A stretch of DNA of 64,000 bases from Limosilactobacillus fermentum (lineage in GTDB: Bacteria > Bacillota > Bacilli > Lactobacillales > Lactobacillaceae): contig NZ_CP040910.1 in the NCBI RefSeq assembly GCF_013394085.1, forward strand, positions 586,387 to 650,386, written 5' to 3'. The position numbers and the translations under genes are program-made. Position 1 is the first letter of the stretch. Each line of letters opens with the position of its first letter. This document shows positions 1 to 8,607 of this stretch, piece by piece. The notes below the pieces were generated by a model that had not been told where the DNA came from, did not search any database, and worked only from the letters and a program-made list of their open reading frames with translations.

Positions 1-3
1 TTC

Positions 4-1224
4 ATGAAGTACGATGAAATTATGGTCCGCTACGGTGAATTGTCCACCAAGGGCCACAACAAGAAGTCATTCATTGACCGCTTGGGTTCCAACGTTAGAA
101 AGGCGCTCCACCAATACGACCAGGTCAAGATTCACCCGAACCAGGACCGGTTGCACGTGGAGTTAAATGGGACCGACGCCGAACCAGTCATGGAGCGGCT
201 CAAGCAGGTCTTTGGGATCCAAAACTTTTCCCCATCCTTGCGGGTGGAAAAGGACTTTGATTCCGTGGTCGAAGCGGCCGTAGCGATATTTAAGGAACAG
301 GTCCAGGGGCCGACCACCTTCAAGGTGGAAACCAAGCGGGCCGACCACAAATTCCCGATGGGGACCTTTGAAATGAATAAGCAACTGGGGGGCGCCCTTT
401 TGAAGGCATTCCCAACCGACTTATCCGTGGACGTTCACCACCCGGACATCACGCTGCGGGTCGAAATCCGCTTAAACGGGATTTACCTGACCAGCGCCAA
501 AATTTTAGGGGCCGGTGGTCTGCCGGTCGGCACCGCCGGGAAGGGAATGATGATGCTGTCGGGGGGGATCGACTCCCCGGTGGCCGCCTACCTAGCGCTG
601 AAGCGGGGCGTTTCCTTAGAAATGGTCCACTTCTACTCCCCGCCGTACACCTCCGAACAAGCCCTGGCCAAGGCCAAGGAATTGACCGGGAAGTTGGCTA
701 AGTACTCCGGCTCGATCAAGTTCATTCAGGTGCCGTTTACCGAGATCCAAGAAACGGTCAAGGAAAAGGTACCGGAGGGCTACTTGATGACCGTGCAACG
801 CCGCTTGATGTTGCGCTTGGCCTGTGCCCTAGCCCAAAAGCGGGCGGGCTTAGCTGTCTTTAATGGTGAGTCCCTGGGGCAAGTGGCTTCCCAGACGATG
901 GAATCAATGTTGGCGATCGAAGACGTTACCACGATGCCAGTGCTGCGTCCGGTGCTGTCCTACGACAAAAACGAGATCATCAAGATCGCCGAAGACATCG
1001 ACACCTACGACCTGTCGATCTTGCCTTACGAAGACTGCTGCACCGTCTTCACGCCGCCTTCGCCAAAGACCAAGCCAAACCTGAAGCGGGCCCGCTCATA
1101 CGAGGCGCGCCTAGACGTGGAAGGCTTGATGCAACGGGCCTTGGACGGAATTGAGATCACCGAAATTCACGCCGGCGACGAATTCTTGAACCAAAACCAA
1201 GACGTCTTCGCGGAATTACTATAA
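4..1224 (+). CDS. thiI: tRNA 4-thiouridine synthetase ThiI
   Basis: Cytosolic enzyme that adenylates U8 of tRNA and receives sulfur from a cysteine desulfurase to make 4-thiouridine; it can also feed thiazole synthesis. The 406-residue protein has an N-terminal ferredoxin-like and THUMP part (about 1-170) and a PP-loop ATP pyrophosphatase with SGGIDSP at about 186-192. Two adjacent cysteines (C345, C346, in YEDCCTVF) match the position of the catalytic Cys of the family. There is no C-terminal rhodanese domain, as usual in Firmicutes. The desulfurase partner normally lies just upstream and would be outside the window. A terminator follows. Confidence 0.97.
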   Translation: MKYDEIMVRYGELSTKGHNKKSFIDRLGSNVRKALHQYDQVKIHPNQDRLHVELNGTDAEPVMERLKQVFGIQNFSPSLRVEKDFDSVVEAAVAIFKEQVQGPTTFKVETKRADHKFPMGTFEMNKQLGGALLKAFPTDLSVDVHHPDITLRVEIRLNGIYLTSAKILGAGGLPVGTAGKGMMMLSGGIDSPVAAYLALKRGVSLEMVHFYSPPYTSEQALAKAKELTGKLAKYSGSIKFIQVPFTEIQETVKEKVPEGYLMTVQRRLMLRLACALAQKRAGLAVFNGESLGQVASQTMESMLAIEDVTTMPVLRPVLSYDKNEIIKIAEDIDTYDLSILPYEDCCTVFTPPSPKTKPNLKRARSYEARLDVEGLMQRALDGIEITEIHAGDEFLNQNQDVFAELL

Positions 1225-1234
1225 TTGTTAGTCA

Positions 1235-1276
1235 AGGGGCTAGGGAACCAGTTACGGTTTCCTGGCTTCTTTTTTT
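1235..1276 (+). terminator. Terminator after thiI
   Basis: An imperfect hairpin (arms around AGGGAACC and GGTTTCCT, extended by GGCT-type pairs) is followed by a run of seven T. It begins 11 bases after the thiI stop codon. Confidence 0.75.
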
Positions 1277-1294
1277 GTTGCTTGCTACCTTTGG

Positions 1295-1480
1295 GGACAG
1301 GACAAATCTACAAATTTACGCAAACTGGAAGTGCGATCCAACCTTCTCGACGGGCCGTATGGCTAAGCTAGGGCAAATGGTTGTCGCCCTCGGCGCCGTT
1401 CTTCGCCCGTACTTAGATACTAGGCCCGTGGTTGGGTCGCACTCCTTTTTATTGCACAAATCCAAATATTTGTCCTGTCT
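1295..1480. repeat. Palindromic intergenic repeat, copy A (long form)
   Basis: The core (1331-1442) begins GTGCGATCCAACC and ends GGTTGGGTCGCAC, so the ends are inverted copies. Inside, ACGGGCC pairs with GGCCCGT. The inverted symmetry continues outside the core: GACAGGACAAAT on the left faces ATTTGTCCTGTC on the right, giving about 186 bp in total. Related copies lie at 4064-4190, 8384-8499, 16012-16130, 23082-23202 and 48061-48184. Short open frames on both strands here are only by-products of the palindrome. Apart from this element, the thiI-permease gap holds only the terminator and the permease promoter/operator. Confidence 0.8.
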
Positions 1481-1564
1481 CACTTTCGGCTTTGCGCTAC
1501 TCAGTTTTCCCAATTGACCATTGAAACTAACCTAATTTCGACTTTCTTTTACACCAAGGTGGAG

Positions 1565-1590
1565 TATAATCGCTAATGTAATCGGTTACA
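1565..1590 (+). promoter_or_regulatory. -10 element and cre-like operator of the permease/glycerate kinase operon
   Basis: A TATAAT box (1565-1570) is followed after six bases by TGTAATCGGTTACA (1577-1590). This 14-mer fits the catabolite responsive element consensus TGWAANCGNTNWCA at every position and is nearly palindromic with a central CG, as LacI/CcpA operators are. Its place at the expected transcription start suggests repression by CcpA (encoded in this window) or by another LacI-family protein. No good -35 hexamer is visible. Confidence 0.7.
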
Positions 1591-1612
1591 CAGAACCTAA
1601 AGGAGGTTGACG

Positions 1613-2908
1613 ATGGTTATTTCGTGGTGGGGAGCGCTGATTGGCTTGGCGCTCGCAATCTACTTAATTTTAAAGAAGCTCAATCCGGTTTATTCCCTGA
1701 TGCTTGGGGCGATTATTGGGGCCTTGCTCGGTGGGGCCAGCCTGACTGGTACCATTGACATCCTGGTCAAGGGGGAGCAAAGCGTCATGGGGACGGTGCT
1801 ACGGGTGCTAGCCGCCGGAATGCTAGCCGGGGTAATGATGGAATCCGGGGCTGCCGAAACCTTGGCCCGCACGATCGTGGATAAGCTGGGCGATCGAATG
1901 GCGATTTTGTCACTGGCCCTAGCGACGATGGTCATTACCGCCGTGGGGGTCTTCATTCCGGTGGCCGTTTTGATCGTGGCGCCAATTGCCCTGGAAGTGG
2001 GGCGACGGATGCATATTTCCAAGCTAGCCCTCTTGGTCGCCTTATCCGGTGGAGGTAAGGCCGGGAACATCATTTCGCCTAACGCCAACACGATTGCGGC
2101 GGCCAAGGGCTTTGGGCTCGAGTTAAGCCAGGTCATGATCGCCGACTTTATCCCGGCGGTGGTGGCCCTGATTGTGACGGTGATCGTGGCCCGCTTGTTG
2201 GTTAAAAAGGGCGACGCCGTTATGGAAGCCGATTTAGGCGACATGGTGGATAGTGACACCGGCAACTTACCCACCCTTGGTCAGGCCGTGGTGACCCCGA
2301 TTTTAGCAATTGTCTTACTCTTATTAAATCCCATCGGCCAAGTTGCCCATTTGACGCTGTTGACTAAGGTGAACTTAGACGCGACCTACGTACTGCCGTT
2401 TGCCGCGATTGTCGGCGCCCTGGTGATGAAAAAGGGCCGGGAGTTGCGCGATTACGCCCGGGTCGGGATGACGCGGATGACCGACGTGGTCTTGATCTTG
2501 ATCGGGGCCGGGGCGATCGGGGCGACGATTACCTCGTCGAACCTGCCACAACTCTTAATCAAGGGAGTGGAGGCTAGCCACATGCCCGGGGTCTTGTTGG
2601 CACCGATCTCCGGGATCTTAATGGCGGCCGCCACCGCCTCGACTTCGACCGGGGTCATCCTAGCGACCGGCTCCTTTGCTAAGGCGATCTTAGGCTTTGG
2701 GGTCGCGCCACTGGCCGCCGCCGCCATGGTCCACACCGGGGCGATCGTGATCGACCAGCTGCCACAGGGGAACTACTTCCACGTGACGGCCAACGCCATG
2801 CACATGGACCTGAGGCAACGGTCGCAAGGGATCCTATATGAAGCCATGGTTGGGGGCTCGGCAATGCTGACCGCCACGATTCTCTACGGTTTCTTACACC
2901 TGATTTAA
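1613..2908 (+). CDS. GntP-family permease (gluconate/glycerate-type transporter)
   Basis: Hydrophobic protein of 431 residues with about a dozen membrane segments, resembling the GntP family of proton symporters for gluconate and related sugar acids. ATG at 1613 lies six bases after a perfect AGGAGG (1601-1606); an in-frame TTG at 1607 directly abuts the AGGAGG and is unlikely. The next gene is glycerate kinase, 12 bases downstream with no terminator between. The natural substrate may therefore be glycerate rather than gluconate; this is inferred from context. Expression is probably repressed through the cre-like site at 1577-1590. Confidence 0.88.
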   Translation: MVISWWGALIGLALAIYLILKKLNPVYSLMLGAIIGALLGGASLTGTIDILVKGEQSVMGTVLRVLAAGMLAGVMMESGAAETLARTIVDKLGDRMAILSLALATMVITAVGVFIPVAVLIVAPIALEVGRRMHISKLALLVALSGGGKAGNIISPNANTIAAAKGFGLELSQVMIADFIPAVVALIVTVIVARLLVKKGDAVMEADLGDMVDSDTGNLPTLGQAVVTPILAIVLLLLNPIGQVAHLTLLTKVNLDATYVLPFAAIVGALVMKKGRELRDYARVGMTRMTDVVLILIGAGAIGATITSSNLPQLLIKGVEASHMPGVLLAPISGILMAAATASTSTGVILATGSFAKAILGFGVAPLAAAAMVHTGAIVIDQLPQGNYFHVTANAMHMDLRQRSQGILYEAMVGGSAMLTATILYGFLHLI

Positions 2909-2920
2909 GGGGGAAGTAAA

Positions 2921-4063
2921 ATGAAGTTTGTGATTGCGCCTGATTCGTTTAAGGGCAGTTTAACGGCTAAGGAAGCGGCCACCGCCATGGCGACCGGCAT
3001 TAAACGGGTTTATCCCGACGCCGAGCAAACCTTGGTGCCCATGGCCGATGGGGGTGAGGGAACGGTGCAGTCTTTAGTCGACGCTACCAACGGCCAGCTC
3101 TTGATCAAGACCGTTCACGGCCCGCTTAACCAACCGGTTCAAGCCCACTATGGCTTGCTGGGTAATTCCAACACGGCGGTGATTGAGATGGCCGAGGCCA
3201 GCGGGATTGGCTACGTGACCGAAGAAACCAAGAACCCGCTGATCGCCACCACTTACGGGACCGGGGAGCTGATTTTGGATGCCGTTAGCCACGGGGTCGA
3301 TCAAATCATCATCGGGATTGGCGGCAGTGCCACCAACGATGGGGGTGCCGGGATGGCCCAGGCCTTGGGAGTGAAACTTCTCAATGATGCCGGCGAGCAG
3401 GTGGGCCTCGGCGGTGGCGCCCTGGGGGAAGTCGCCCACGTTGACGTCAGTGGGGTCGACCGCCGCGTCAAGGAAGTGAAGGTGTTAATCGCCTCTGACG
3501 TCACTAACCCCTTGACCGGGCCGGAAGGGGCGTCGGCCGTTTTTGGCCCGCAAAAGGGGGCGACCCCGGAGATGGTCAAGCTTTTGGATGACAACCTGCA
3601 CCACTACGCAGCGGTGATTAAAGCCGACCTGGGCAGGGACCTGGAGGAAAAGCCGGGAGCCGGTGCGGCTGGCGGATTGGGGACCGGGCTCTTGGCCTTT
3701 ACCAACGCCACCATGCAAAAAGGAATTGAACTGGTGGTTGAGTACAGCCAGTTAGAGGAGCAGGCGGCCGGCGCCGATTACGTTTTGACCGGCGAGGGGA
3801 GCATCGATTTTCAGACCAAGTTTGGTAAGACCCCGTACGGCGTGGCTAAGACAACCAAGCGGGTGGCCCCCCAAGCGCCGGTAATTGGGATCGCCGGTCA
3901 CCTCGGTAAGGGCGTGGCCGAACTAGCCGACGAGGGCGTGATCGACGCCGTTTTTGCCAGCCCGTCTGGAGCCAAGTCCTTAGAACAAGCGATTGCCGAC
4001 GCCGCCCAGGACGTGGCGCTGACCGCGGAGAACGTTGCCCGGCTGATTAAGGTTAGTCATTAA
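2921..4063 (+). CDS. Glycerate kinase (GarK/GlxK family)
   Basis: Phosphorylates glycerate to phosphoglycerate, linking glycerate uptake to lower glycolysis. The 380-residue protein begins with the family signature MKFVIAPDSFKGSL and carries GGSATNDGGAGMAQALG at about 130-150; the length is typical. It is translated from an ATG behind GGGGGAAG and forms an operon with the upstream GntP-type permease. The product position (2- or 3-phosphoglycerate) cannot be told from the sequence; most bacterial members of this family make 2-phosphoglycerate. A repeat element starts immediately after the stop codon, then a terminator. Confidence 0.93.
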   Translation: MKFVIAPDSFKGSLTAKEAATAMATGIKRVYPDAEQTLVPMADGGEGTVQSLVDATNGQLLIKTVHGPLNQPVQAHYGLLGNSNTAVIEMAEASGIGYVTEETKNPLIATTYGTGELILDAVSHGVDQIIIGIGGSATNDGGAGMAQALGVKLLNDAGEQVGLGGGALGEVAHVDVSGVDRRVKEVKVLIASDVTNPLTGPEGASAVFGPQKGATPEMVKLLDDNLHHYAAVIKADLGRDLEEKPGAGAAGGLGTGLLAFTNATMQKGIELVVEYSQLEEQAAGADYVLTGEGSIDFQTKFGKTPYGVAKTTKRVAPQAPVIGIAGHLGKGVAELADEGVIDAVFASPSGAKSLEQAIADAAQDVALTAENVARLIKVSH

Positions 4064-4220
4064 TAAGGAAGTGCGATCCAACCTACTCGACAGGCCGTGG
4101 GCTAAGGATAGGACGGGGGTTGATGCGGTACGCATCGTTCTCCGGCCAGACTTAGCCACTAGGCCTGTGGTTGGGAGCACGTTATCTTGGGAAGTGTGAC
4201 CCAACCATTTGGCAGGCCGG
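4064..4220. repeat. Palindromic intergenic repeat, copy B plus a partial copy
   Basis: The core runs from GTGCGATCCAACC (4071) to GGTTGGGAGCAC (about 4180). ACAGGCC pairs with GGCCTGT, GGCTAAG with CTTAGCC, and a small central GATGCG/CGCATC hairpin closes it. It starts right after the glycerate kinase stop. From 4191 a truncated second left end (GTGTGACCCAACC and GGCAGGCC) follows in direct orientation, so elements appear to have inserted or recombined here more than once. Confidence 0.78.
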
Positions 4221-4260
4221 ATGTAAGATCGGTCGAAGGTGAATACGTTAGCTAATAGAG

Positions 4261-4290
4261 CCCCTGAATCATTATGGTTCAGGGGTTTTG
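4261..4290 (+). terminator. Terminator downstream of glycerate kinase
   Basis: CCCCTGAA and TTCAGGGG form a perfect 8-bp stem around a 9-base loop, followed by TTTTG. It lies about 200 bases after the kinase stop, beyond the repeat element. Confidence 0.75.
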
Positions 4291-4620
4291 TCGTTGTATC
4301 GATTGACCATTGAGATTAAATCATTAAGGAACTCTTGAACGGTATCCATTTCCCAATGACCGAAAGTGGTGCGAGTTTCCACCTCTTTTGGTCGTTGGGA
4401 AATGTTCTTACCTGGCTGTTCACGCTTTGGAGTTCGACCATGTTTGGCCTTAGTACGCCGAGTTTTCTCTAGAAGGTCAATAATCTTCGTTCTTAGGAGT
4501 CCCTTATCAATCCAGTTGTAAATGGACCTTTCCGATGCGGGAAGCTTACATCGTCATTAACAAGCGATTCTGCAATCTTGAGCGCAGCGTAAGGTGAGCA
4601 TTTTTGCGAATCTAATGATT
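4272..4620 (-). pseudogene. IS30-family transposase remnant
   Basis: Read on the minus strand, one frame encodes SERSIYNWIDKGLL, then a basic stretch, then ISQRPKEVETRTTFGHWE followed by MDTV. This is the region before the DDE domain of IS30-type transposases. An upstream piece (SPYAALKIAESLVNDD) lies in another frame, so there is at least one frameshift. After MDTV the reading continues only about 20 residues to a stop, and most of the catalytic domain is missing. No terminal inverted repeats were recognised. It is a dead fragment in a decayed intergenic region. Confidence 0.75.
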
Positions 4621-4630
4621 CAAACTTGTC

Positions 4631-4771
4631 ATGATCCTTAAAGTCAGGTCCGAAAAAACTCTGTACTGTAAATTAGATGGCCTTACCTTCAAAAATGGGA
4701 AGTTACAGGGCGCTGATAACTACCGCATTACGAGCGATGGAGATGTTGATGACATGCTCCAGCTTAAGTAA
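4631..4771 (+). CDS. Orphan 46-residue ORF, function unknown
   Basis: ATG to TAA frame encoding a 46-residue protein that contains LDGLTFKNGKLQGADNYRI and ends DDMLQLK. It has no good ribosome binding site. It lies between the IS30 relic and a terminator, so it may be the 3' end of a larger gene lost by deletion rather than a functional small protein. I do not recognise the family. The amino acid composition looks protein-like (balanced charges, no low complexity), which is the only support for it being or having been coding. Confidence 0.3.
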   Translation: MILKVRSEKTLYCKLDGLTFKNGKLQGADNYRITSDGDVDDMLQLK

Positions 4772-4816
4772 CCTGTTTTCAATTCAGTAAGGGTGTACCC
4801 CTTTACCCAGTCCAAG

Positions 4817-4843
4817 CGCTCACCAATTTCGGTGGGCGTTTTT
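4817..4843 (+). terminator. Terminator before tpx
   Basis: CGCTCACC and GGTGGGCG pair around AATTTC, followed by five T. It closes whatever transcription unit ended with the 46-codon frame. Confidence 0.75.
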
Positions 4844-4922
4844 CTGGTGAAAGGTAAGCCCAATCTGCTATACTTAACCCATAGTTGCTAGATTAAAGAA
4901 TCATTAAAAGGAGGCCACAATC

Positions 4923-5417
4923 GTGGAAGTAACGATCAATGGTGAACACCGTCAATTAGTTGGAAATCCGCCGGCCGTCGGTGAAGACGTTCCGCACTTT
5001 AAGGTCTTTGATGAGGATAACCAAAAGATCAAGACCCGGGAACTGTTTGGTAAGCCCACTTTGATTTCGGTGGTGCCTAACATCAACACCTCGGTCTGCT
5101 CAATTCAAACCAAGAAGTTCAACCAACTGATGGACCAATACCCAGGCGCCAACTTCTTAACGGTGTCGACGAACACGATTTAAGACCAGCAAAACTGGTG
5201 CGCCGCTGAAGGGGTTAAGAACATGAAGATGGTGGCCGATTCGGAACAATCCTTTGGTTACGCCCTCAAGGTTTTGATTCCGGACGAAGGGATCCTGGCC
5301 CGTTCAATTTGGGTGCTGGATGCCGATGGCAAGATTGTCTACGAACAAGTGGTGCCAGAAGTCGTTGACGAACCAGATTACGACGCCGCTTTAGCCGCCC
5401 TGAAAAAGTTGCTCTAG
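4923..5417 (+). pseudogene. tpx: Thiol peroxidase Tpx, interrupted by an in-frame TAA
   Basis: Peroxiredoxin of the Tpx type, which reduces peroxides using thioredoxin. The GTG start at 4923 follows AAAGGAGG. The frame runs to a TAA at 5181-5183 and continues in the same frame with DQQNWCAAEGVKNM to a normal end at 5417, giving a family-length 164 codons. The peroxidatic Cys (C59, in NTSVCSIQT) lies before the stop and the resolving Cys (C93, in WCAAEGV) after it. A single nonsense change, with no frameshift, therefore separates the two catalytic cysteines. Codons on both sides look undamaged, so the mutation is recent, or is a sequencing error or strain-specific. Confidence 0.88.
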
Positions 5418-5420
5418 GAC

Positions 5421-5449
5421 TTGACGGCTGGCGAAAAGTTATCTATGAT
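5421..5449 (+). promoter_or_regulatory. Promoter of the valS T-box leader
   Basis: TTGACG (5421-5426) and TATGAT (5444-5449) are separated by exactly 17 bases and lie just upstream of the T-box leader. Confidence 0.75.
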
Positions 5450-5454
5450 TTAAG

Positions 5455-5694
5455 TCATTCAATGCGATGAACGAGAGAGTAATGAATAGAGGGACCGCCT
5501 AAGCGAGGATCCGGTGGTGGAAAGGATCCCGGTACTCTGATCATGAAGGTAGCTCGTGAGCAGGAGTCCTGAATTAAGTAGGGGTTCCCGGTTCATTTAC
5601 CGTTATCAAATGGCAAAGAGGGAGTGGCAGTGGCCACTTCAAATTAGGTGGTACCGCGAGAAGACTCGTCCTATGTTAGGGCGGGTCTTTTTTT
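5455..5694 (+). ncRNA. T-box leader of valS (Val specifier GTA)
   Basis: Riboswitch that senses uncharged tRNA-Val. Stem I has an AGTA/GAA S-turn: AGTAATGA on the 5' side faces TCATGAA on the 3' side, with ATGA pairing TCAT. The triplet after GAAG is GTA (5549-5551), a valine codon, sitting just above a CGAG/CTCG helix. The T-box sequence AGGTGGTACCGCG is at 5646-5658. The competing terminator is at 5662-5694 (AGACTCGTCCTA against TAGGGCGGGTCT, then eight T). Uncharged tRNA should favour the antiterminator and valS expression. This leader fills the 306-base gap before valS. Confidence 0.92.
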
Positions 5695-5723
5695 TGTACC
5701 CGTTACCGAAGGGAGAAATTTAA

Positions 5724-8378
5724 ATGACCGAAAAAGAAATGGCAACCAAATTCGACCCCCAAGCGGTCGAAGAAGGGCGCTACCAATGGTGGATCGACCA
5801 AGGTTTTTTCAAGCCGTCTGGGGATAAAAAGGCGCACCCTTACTCCATCGTGATCCCGCCGCCAAACGTGACCGGGAAGCTGCACCTGGGCCACGCTTGG
5901 GACACGACCTTACAAGATATTATCATTCGCCAAAAGCGGATGCAGGGCTACGACGTCTTGTGGCTGCCGGGGATGGACCACGCCGGGATTGCCACCCAGG
6001 CCAAGGTGGAAGCCCGGTTGGCCAAGCAAGGGGTTTCCCGCTACGACCTGGGTCGCGAAAAGTTTGTTAAGCAGGTTTGGGACTGGAAGGACGAATACGC
6101 CGCCATCATTCACCAGCAATGGGCCAAGATGGGGATCTCCGTTGATTACGACCGGGAACGCTTTACCTTAGACGAAGGGTTAAACAAGGCCGTGCGCAAG
6201 GTCTTCGTTGACCTTTACAACAAGGGTTTGATTTACCGGGCCACTTACATCATCAACTGGGACCCGAAGGCGCGGACCGCCTTATCCGACATCGAAGTCG
6301 AACACAAGGACGATAAGGGCGCCTTTTACCACGTCAAGTACCCGTTCACCGACGGGACGACCTTCAACGGCAAGGACTACATTGAAATCGCCACCACCCG
6401 GCCAGAAACGATGTTTGGTGACGAAGCCGTCGCCGTGAATCCAAGCGACGAACGCTACAAGGAACTGGTCGGCAAGCATGTAATGGTGCCGCTGGTTAAC
6501 CGCGAAATCGAAATCATTGCCGACGATTACGTGACGCCGGACTTTGGGACTGGGATGGTGAAGATTACGCCGGCCCACGACCCGAACGACTTCCAAGTTG
6601 GTAAGCGCCACAACCTGCCGGAATTAAACACGATGAACGAGGATGCCTCGATGAACGAAAACGCCGGCAAGTACGTCGGCATGGACCGGTTTGACGCCCG
6701 GAAAGCGATCGTCAAGGACCTCCAAGACCAGGGTTACATGCTCAAGATCGAACCAATCGTGCACTCCGTTGGTCACTCCGAACGGACCGGGGTGCAAGTC
6801 GAATCCCGCCTGTCGACCCAGTGGTTCGTGAAGATGAAGCCGCTGGCAGAACGGGCCTTGGCTAACCAAAAGACCGATGACCGAGTCAACTTCATTCCGG
6901 AACGGTTTGAACACACCTTCAACCAGTGGATGGAAAACGTTCACGACTGGGTGATCTCCCGTCAACTCTGGTGGGGGCACCAAATCCCGGCCTGGTACCA
7001 CAAGGAAACCGGCGAGATGTACGTCGGAATGGAAGCCCCAGCCGATGCGGAAAACTGGGTTCAAGACAAGGACGTCTTAGATACCTGGTTCTCCAGCGCC
7101 CTGTGGCCATTTTCGACGATGGGCTGGCCAAACACCGATGCCGAAGACTTCAAGCGCTACTTCCCAACCACCACGCTGGTAACGGGCTACGACATCATTT
7201 TCTTCTGGGTCTCCCGGATGATTTTCCAATCCCTGGAGTTCACCGGCAAGGCGCCGTTTAGAAACGTCCTCTTGCATGGTTTGATCCGTGACGAACAAGG
7301 GCGTAAGATGTCTAAGTCCCTGGGTAACGGGATCGACCCGATGGACGTGGTAGAAAAGTACGGGGTTGACGCCCTGCGCTGGTTCTTGGTAACTGGTTCA
7401 ACGCCTGGCCAAGACATCCGCTTCTCTTACAAGAAGATGGACGCCTCTTGGAACTTCATCAACAAGATCTGGAACGCCAGCCGGTACGTGATCATGAACC
7501 TCGGTGACATGCCGGCGCCACAACTGCCGGACCAAAGCAAGTGGGACCTGGCCGACCGCTGGATCCTGAGCCGCTTGAACACGACCGTCAAGGACGTTAC
7601 CGCCAAGTTCGAGAAGTTTGAATTCGGGGAAGCTGGCCGTGACCTATACAACTTCATTTGGAACGACTTCTGTGACTGGTACATCGAAATGACCAAGGAG
7701 AAGTTGAACAACGGGACTGACGAAGAAAAGGACGCCACCAAGAACATCTTGGGTTACGTCTTAGACCAGACCCTGAAGCTGATCCACCCAATCATGCCGT
7801 TCGTAACTGAAAAGCTGTGGCAGGCAATGCCGCACGATGGTCAATCGATCATGGTAGCGGACTACCCGGTTGAACACGTCGAACTGGCCAACCAAAAGGC
7901 CGAAGGGGAAATGGAAGACCTGATCGAACTGATCAAGGCCGTTCGTAACATCCGGAACCAAGCGGGCGCCCCAATGTCGTCACCGGTTAAAATGATGATT
8001 AAGGTGGATGATCAGGCCCACGCCGCCGTCTTCAACGAAAACCGGGATTACCTTGACCGCTTCTGCCACCCGTCAGACCTAACGATTGCCACCGAAGTCG
8101 ACGTGCCGAAGCTGGCGATGAGTGGGATCTTGGCCGGCGCCACGGTTTACATCCCGATGGCCGAACTGGTGGACCTGGACGAAGAACGGGCCCGGATGGA
8201 AAAGGAAATTACCAAGCTAGAAAAAGAGGTTGCTCGTTCAACCAAGAAGCTGGGGAACGAAAAGTTCGTCAACAGCGCCCCTGAACAGGTGGTGGCCAAG
8301 GAACGGGCCAAGGCCGAAGAGTGGCAACAAAAGTTAGCGAGCGCCAAGGAACGCTTGGCGAGCCTGCAAGAAGGATAA
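5724..8378 (+). CDS. valS: Valyl-tRNA synthetase
   Basis: Class I aminoacyl-tRNA synthetase that charges tRNA-Val. The 884-residue protein has the HIGH-type motif HLGHAWD at about 53-59 and KMSKS at about 528-532 ([11 protein letters not shown]). The CP1 editing domain lies between them ([10 protein letters not shown] at about 220), and a C-terminal coiled coil (about 815-884) is rich in Glu, Lys and Arg. The ATG at 5724 follows GAAGGGAGAA. It is expressed through the Val T-box leader upstream. Length and motifs are normal. Confidence 0.98.
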   Translation: MTEKEMATKFDPQAVEEGRYQWWIDQGFFKPSGDKKAHPYSIVIPPPNVTGKLHLGHAWDTTLQDIIIRQKRMQGYDVLWLPGMDHAGIATQAKVEARLAKQGVSRYDLGREKFVKQVWDWKDEYAAIIHQQWAKMGISVDYDRERFTLDEGLNKAVRKVFVDLYNKGLIYRATYIINWDPKARTALSDIEVEHKDDKGAFYHVKYPFTDGTTFNGKDYIEIATTRPETMFGDEAVAVNPSDERYKELVGKHVMVPLVNREIEIIADDYVTPDFGTGMVKITPAHDPNDFQVGKRHNLPELNTMNEDASMNENAGKYVGMDRFDARKAIVKDLQDQGYMLKIEPIVHSVGHSERTGVQVESRLSTQWFVKMKPLAERALANQKTDDRVNFIPERFEHTFNQWMENVHDWVISRQLWWGHQIPAWYHKETGEMYVGMEAPADAENWVQDKDVLDTWFSSALWPFSTMGWPNTDAEDFKRYFPTTTLVTGYDIIFFWVSRMIFQSLEFTGKAPFRNVLLHGLIRDEQGRKMSKSLGNGIDPMDVVEKYGVDALRWFLVTGSTPGQDIRFSYKKMDASWNFINKIWNASRYVIMNLGDMPAPQLPDQSKWDLADRWILSRLNTTVKDVTAKFEKFEFGEAGRDLYNFIWNDFCDWYIEMTKEKLNNGTDEEKDATKNILGYVLDQTLKLIHPIMPFVTEKLWQAMPHDGQSIMVADYPVEHVELANQKAEGEMEDLIELIKAVRNIRNQAGAPMSSPVKMMIKVDDQAHAAVFNENRDYLDRFCHPSDLTIATEVDVPKLAMSGILAGATVYIPMAELVDLDEERARMEKEITKLEKEVARSTKKLGNEKFVNSAPEQVVAKERAKAEEWQQKLASAKERLASLQEG

Positions 8379-8383
8379 AGTGA

Positions 8384-8530
8384 GTGTGACCCAACCTTCT
8401 CGACAGGCCGTTGGGCTAAGCTAGGGCGGGGGTTGATGCGGAACGCATCGTTCTCCGGTCGTACTTAGCCACTAGGCCCGTGGTTGGGAGCACGATATCA
8501 GGAAGTGTGACCCAACCTTCTCAGCGGACC
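8384..8530. repeat. Palindromic intergenic repeat, copy C plus a partial copy
   Basis: The core runs from GTGTGACCCAACC (8384) to GGTTGGGAGCAC (about 8493), with the same inner pairs as copy B: GGCTAAG/CTTAGCC and a central GATGCG/CGCATC. From about 8501 a truncated direct copy of the left end (GTGTGACCCAACCTTCTC) follows, the same full-plus-partial arrangement seen at 4064-4220. It begins five bases after the valS stop. Confidence 0.8.
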
Positions 8531-8560
8531 ACGTTATCCGTCATAGTTAAGAATCAGATG

Positions 8561-8590
8561 AGGGGTTGGGAAAGTTTTCCCAGCCCCTTT
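8561..8590 (+). terminator. Terminator between valS and folC
   Basis: AGGGGTTGGGAA pairs with TTCCCAGCCCCT (one G-T pair), followed by TTT. It lies 18 bases before folC and closes the valS transcript after the repeat. Confidence 0.7.
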
Positions 8591-8607
8591 AATGAAAAGG
8601 GAAAATA

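Noticed and set aside
1275-1517. Overlapping open frames on both strands in the thiI-permease gap
   Set aside because: They are products of the long palindrome, have no ribosome binding site and no protein-like motifs.
1690-2274. 194-codon frame on the minus strand inside the permease gene
   Set aside because: It is a GC-driven shadow of the permease, rich in Thr, Ala and Ser with no start signal.
5181-5183. Stop codon in tpx as a recoded selenocysteine or pyrrolysine
   Set aside because: It is TAA, not TGA or TAG, lies at a non-catalytic position, and no recoding structure is visible.
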